Shown: in pieces, positions 5,345 through 6,551 of the stretch
How positions within the stretch are numbered: position 1 is the first letter of the stretch
Layout: every line of letters starts with the position of its first letter
DNA from: Candidatus Adiutrix sp.
GTDB lineage: Bacteria; Desulfobacterota; Desulfarculia; Adiutricales; Adiutricaceae
Direction of reading: 5' to 3'
Assembly (NCBI GenBank): GCA_031285975.1
Contig: JAITVE010000415.1
Span: 1-6,551, forward strand
Length of the DNA: 6,551 bases
The notes under the pieces: generated by a model
The model's database searches: none
Told to the model about the DNA's origin: nothing
Seen by the model: only the letters and a program-made list of their open reading frames with translations
Program-made: the position numbers and the translations under genes

Positions 5345-6551
5345 CAGGAAAAAACAATACGGATCATTCAGGAAGACGACAAGGGTTTACGGGCTTTCGA
5401 GGAAGCTTTCGGCGTGCCCATGCCCAAGGCCGGGCCGGACGGCTCGGTGACGGGCCTCCCCGCCCCCTACCCCCGCATGGTGGAAGGGGTGGAGCGCAGC
5501 GGCTACCGCATTTGGGAACTGGCCAAAAAAGCCAAGGCCACCGGCACCCCCATCATGAACCCCATCCTGGGGCGCAACACGGCTGAGGAAACCTTCAAAG
5601 AAAGCCAGGACATGTACGCCGTGGCTGAAAAGCTGGGGCTGGACATTTTCCACTTCGTCCACGCCGAGGCCACCCGCCACATCGATCCCCTGGCCGGGCG
5701 GGAACTCATCGACCAGTCGCGCGGCAAGGGCGGCATCACCCCCTTAGGCGAGCGCGAACTGGTGAAAATGGGCGGCGGCACGCGCCACCCCATGCGCATC
5801 AACGCCACTGGCGACACCCCCCACCTGTCGATCTTAAACGCCCTCATCGCCGGGTTTGACGGCACGGACATCGGCCCGGTCATCCACGTGCACTTTGGCG
5901 GGCGCGGCGTGCACGATTACAAAACCAAGGTCTTCAACGGCTACAAGGCCCTGGAAATCTGCGCGGACAACAACATTTTCGTCCAGACTGATTCCCACAA
6001 GCACTTAAACAACCTCGACGGCACCGACGGCATGGCCCTGGCCATGTGCCTTCTGGCCGAGGGTTTAGCCGTTTTGGCGGGGCTGCCGAAAGAACTGTCG
6101 GCCATTCAGATGAACGTGGCGGGCATCAACATCCTGGCCGATATGGCCCTGATGCGCGCCTTTAAGGACACCATCTGGAGCGGCTCCCTCATTGTGGTGC
6201 CGGAAACCTTCCAGAGCCCGCCGCCGGATTTGATTGCCGAGTCCGCCCACTTCGCCCGCATGGCCGTCAGCGCCAAGCTGGGCGGGGCCGATTTCTTCCG
6301 GCCCAAAGCGGCCGAGTCCGTGGGCATCCCCACCGGGGCCTCCATGGGCAAGGCCATCTGGGCGGCCCAGAACGTCTTCGATAATACGTATAAGGTGGAA
6401 ATCCACGACCCCTACATAGACCGCCGCAAAGAAGAAATTTTGACCGAGGCCATGGAAGTGCTGGCGAAAGTGCTGGGCCTTTCCAGCACCCCGGCCCCCT
6501 CGGACATTTGTGAAAACTTCTGGCGGCGCTATGAGGTGGACGCGCTGATCG
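5342..6551 (+). CDS. mgm: 2-methyleneglutarate mutase, adenosylcobalamin-dependent (3' end outside window)
   Basis: An open frame of 403 codons starts at ATG 5342 (or GTG 5333) and runs off the right edge. The product is the N-terminal two-thirds of 2-methyleneglutarate mutase, which converts 2-methyleneglutarate to 3-methylitaconate by a B12 radical carbon-skeleton rearrangement. The E. barkeri enzyme is roughly 615 residues, so about 210 are missing, including the C-terminal cobalamin-binding DxHxxG domain. The visible part is the substrate TIM-barrel region of this mutase class. Recognisable segments are [52 protein letters not shown] (182-193), [20 protein letters not shown] (214-233) and [20 protein letters not shown]. 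Rigid conservation with many His, Asn and Asp residues suits the carboxylate substrate. The gene follows hmd by 11-20 nt and uses its product. Alternatives such as glutamate mutase E chain or methylmalonyl-CoA mutase fit the operon less well. Confidence 0.9.
   Translation, partial: MQEKTIRIIQEDDKGLRAFEEAFGVPMPKAGPDGSVTGLPAPYPRMVEGVERSGYRIWELAKKAKATGTPIMNPILGRNTAEETFKESQDMYAVAEKLGLDIFHFVHAEATRHIDPLAGRELIDQSRGKGGITPLGERELVKMGGGTRHPMRINATGDTPHLSILNALIAGFDGTDIGPVIHVHFGGRGVHDYKTKVFNGYKALEICADNNIFVQTDSHKHLNNLDGTDGMALAMCLLAEGLAVLAGLPKELSAIQMNVAGINILADMALMRAFKDTIWSGSLIVVPETFQSPPPDLIAESAHFARMAVSAKLGGADFFRPKAAESVGIPTGASMGKAIWAAQNVFDNTYKVEIHDPYIDRRKEEILTEAMEVLAKVLGLSSTPAPSDICENFWRRYEVDALI

Overview
The window holds six consecutive plus-strand genes that read as the middle of a nicotinate (vitamin B3) fermentation operon of the kind described for Eubacterium barkeri. 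In order they are the 3' end of enamidase (ena), 6-hydroxynicotinate reductase (hnr), a UPF0280/ApbE-like protein, 2-(hydroxymethyl)glutarate dehydrogenase (hgd), a serine-dehydratase-like 2-(hydroxymethyl)glutarate dehydratase (hmd), and the 5' two-thirds of coenzyme-B12-dependent 2-methyleneglutarate mutase (mgm). Gene identities were recognised by reading the proteins and their order; no database search was run.

How the genes work together: Hnr reduces 6-hydroxynicotinate to 1,4,5,6-tetrahydro-6-oxonicotinate. Ena opens that ring to 2-formylglutarate and ammonia. Hgd reduces the aldehyde to 2-(hydroxymethyl)glutarate. Hmd removes water to give 2-methyleneglutarate. Mgm rearranges the carbon skeleton to 3-methylitaconate. 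The steps before (nicotinate dehydrogenase) and after (methylitaconate isomerase, dimethylmalate dehydratase and lyase) are not in the window and would be expected just outside it. The UPF0280 gene has no assigned step. It lies 4 nt after hnr, and the characterised Hnr carries a covalently bound flavin, so it is a plausible flavin-attachment or maturation factor.

Layout: ena ends at 338. A 105-nt gap (339-443) holds a strong two-part hairpin without a T-tract, then the hnr ribosome binding site. hnr (444-2060) and the UPF0280 gene (2065-2940) are 4 nt apart. A 66-nt gap follows, with a weak hairpin/T-rich signal at its left edge. hgd (3007-3894) overlaps hmd (3894-5321) by one base in TGATG. 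mgm follows after 11-20 nt and runs off the right edge. No RNA gene, mobile element, CRISPR array or minus-strand gene is supported.

Organism: the DNA is GC-rich with strong G/C preference at third codon positions. The enzymes (ferredoxin-type Fe-S reductase, Fe-S dehydratase, B12 mutase) point to a strict anaerobe. A high-GC anaerobe such as a deltaproteobacterium/Desulfobacterota or a high-GC clostridial lineage fits, but the window cannot decide. Carriage of the downstream fermentative genes separates it from the proteobacteria reported to share only the first three enzymes.
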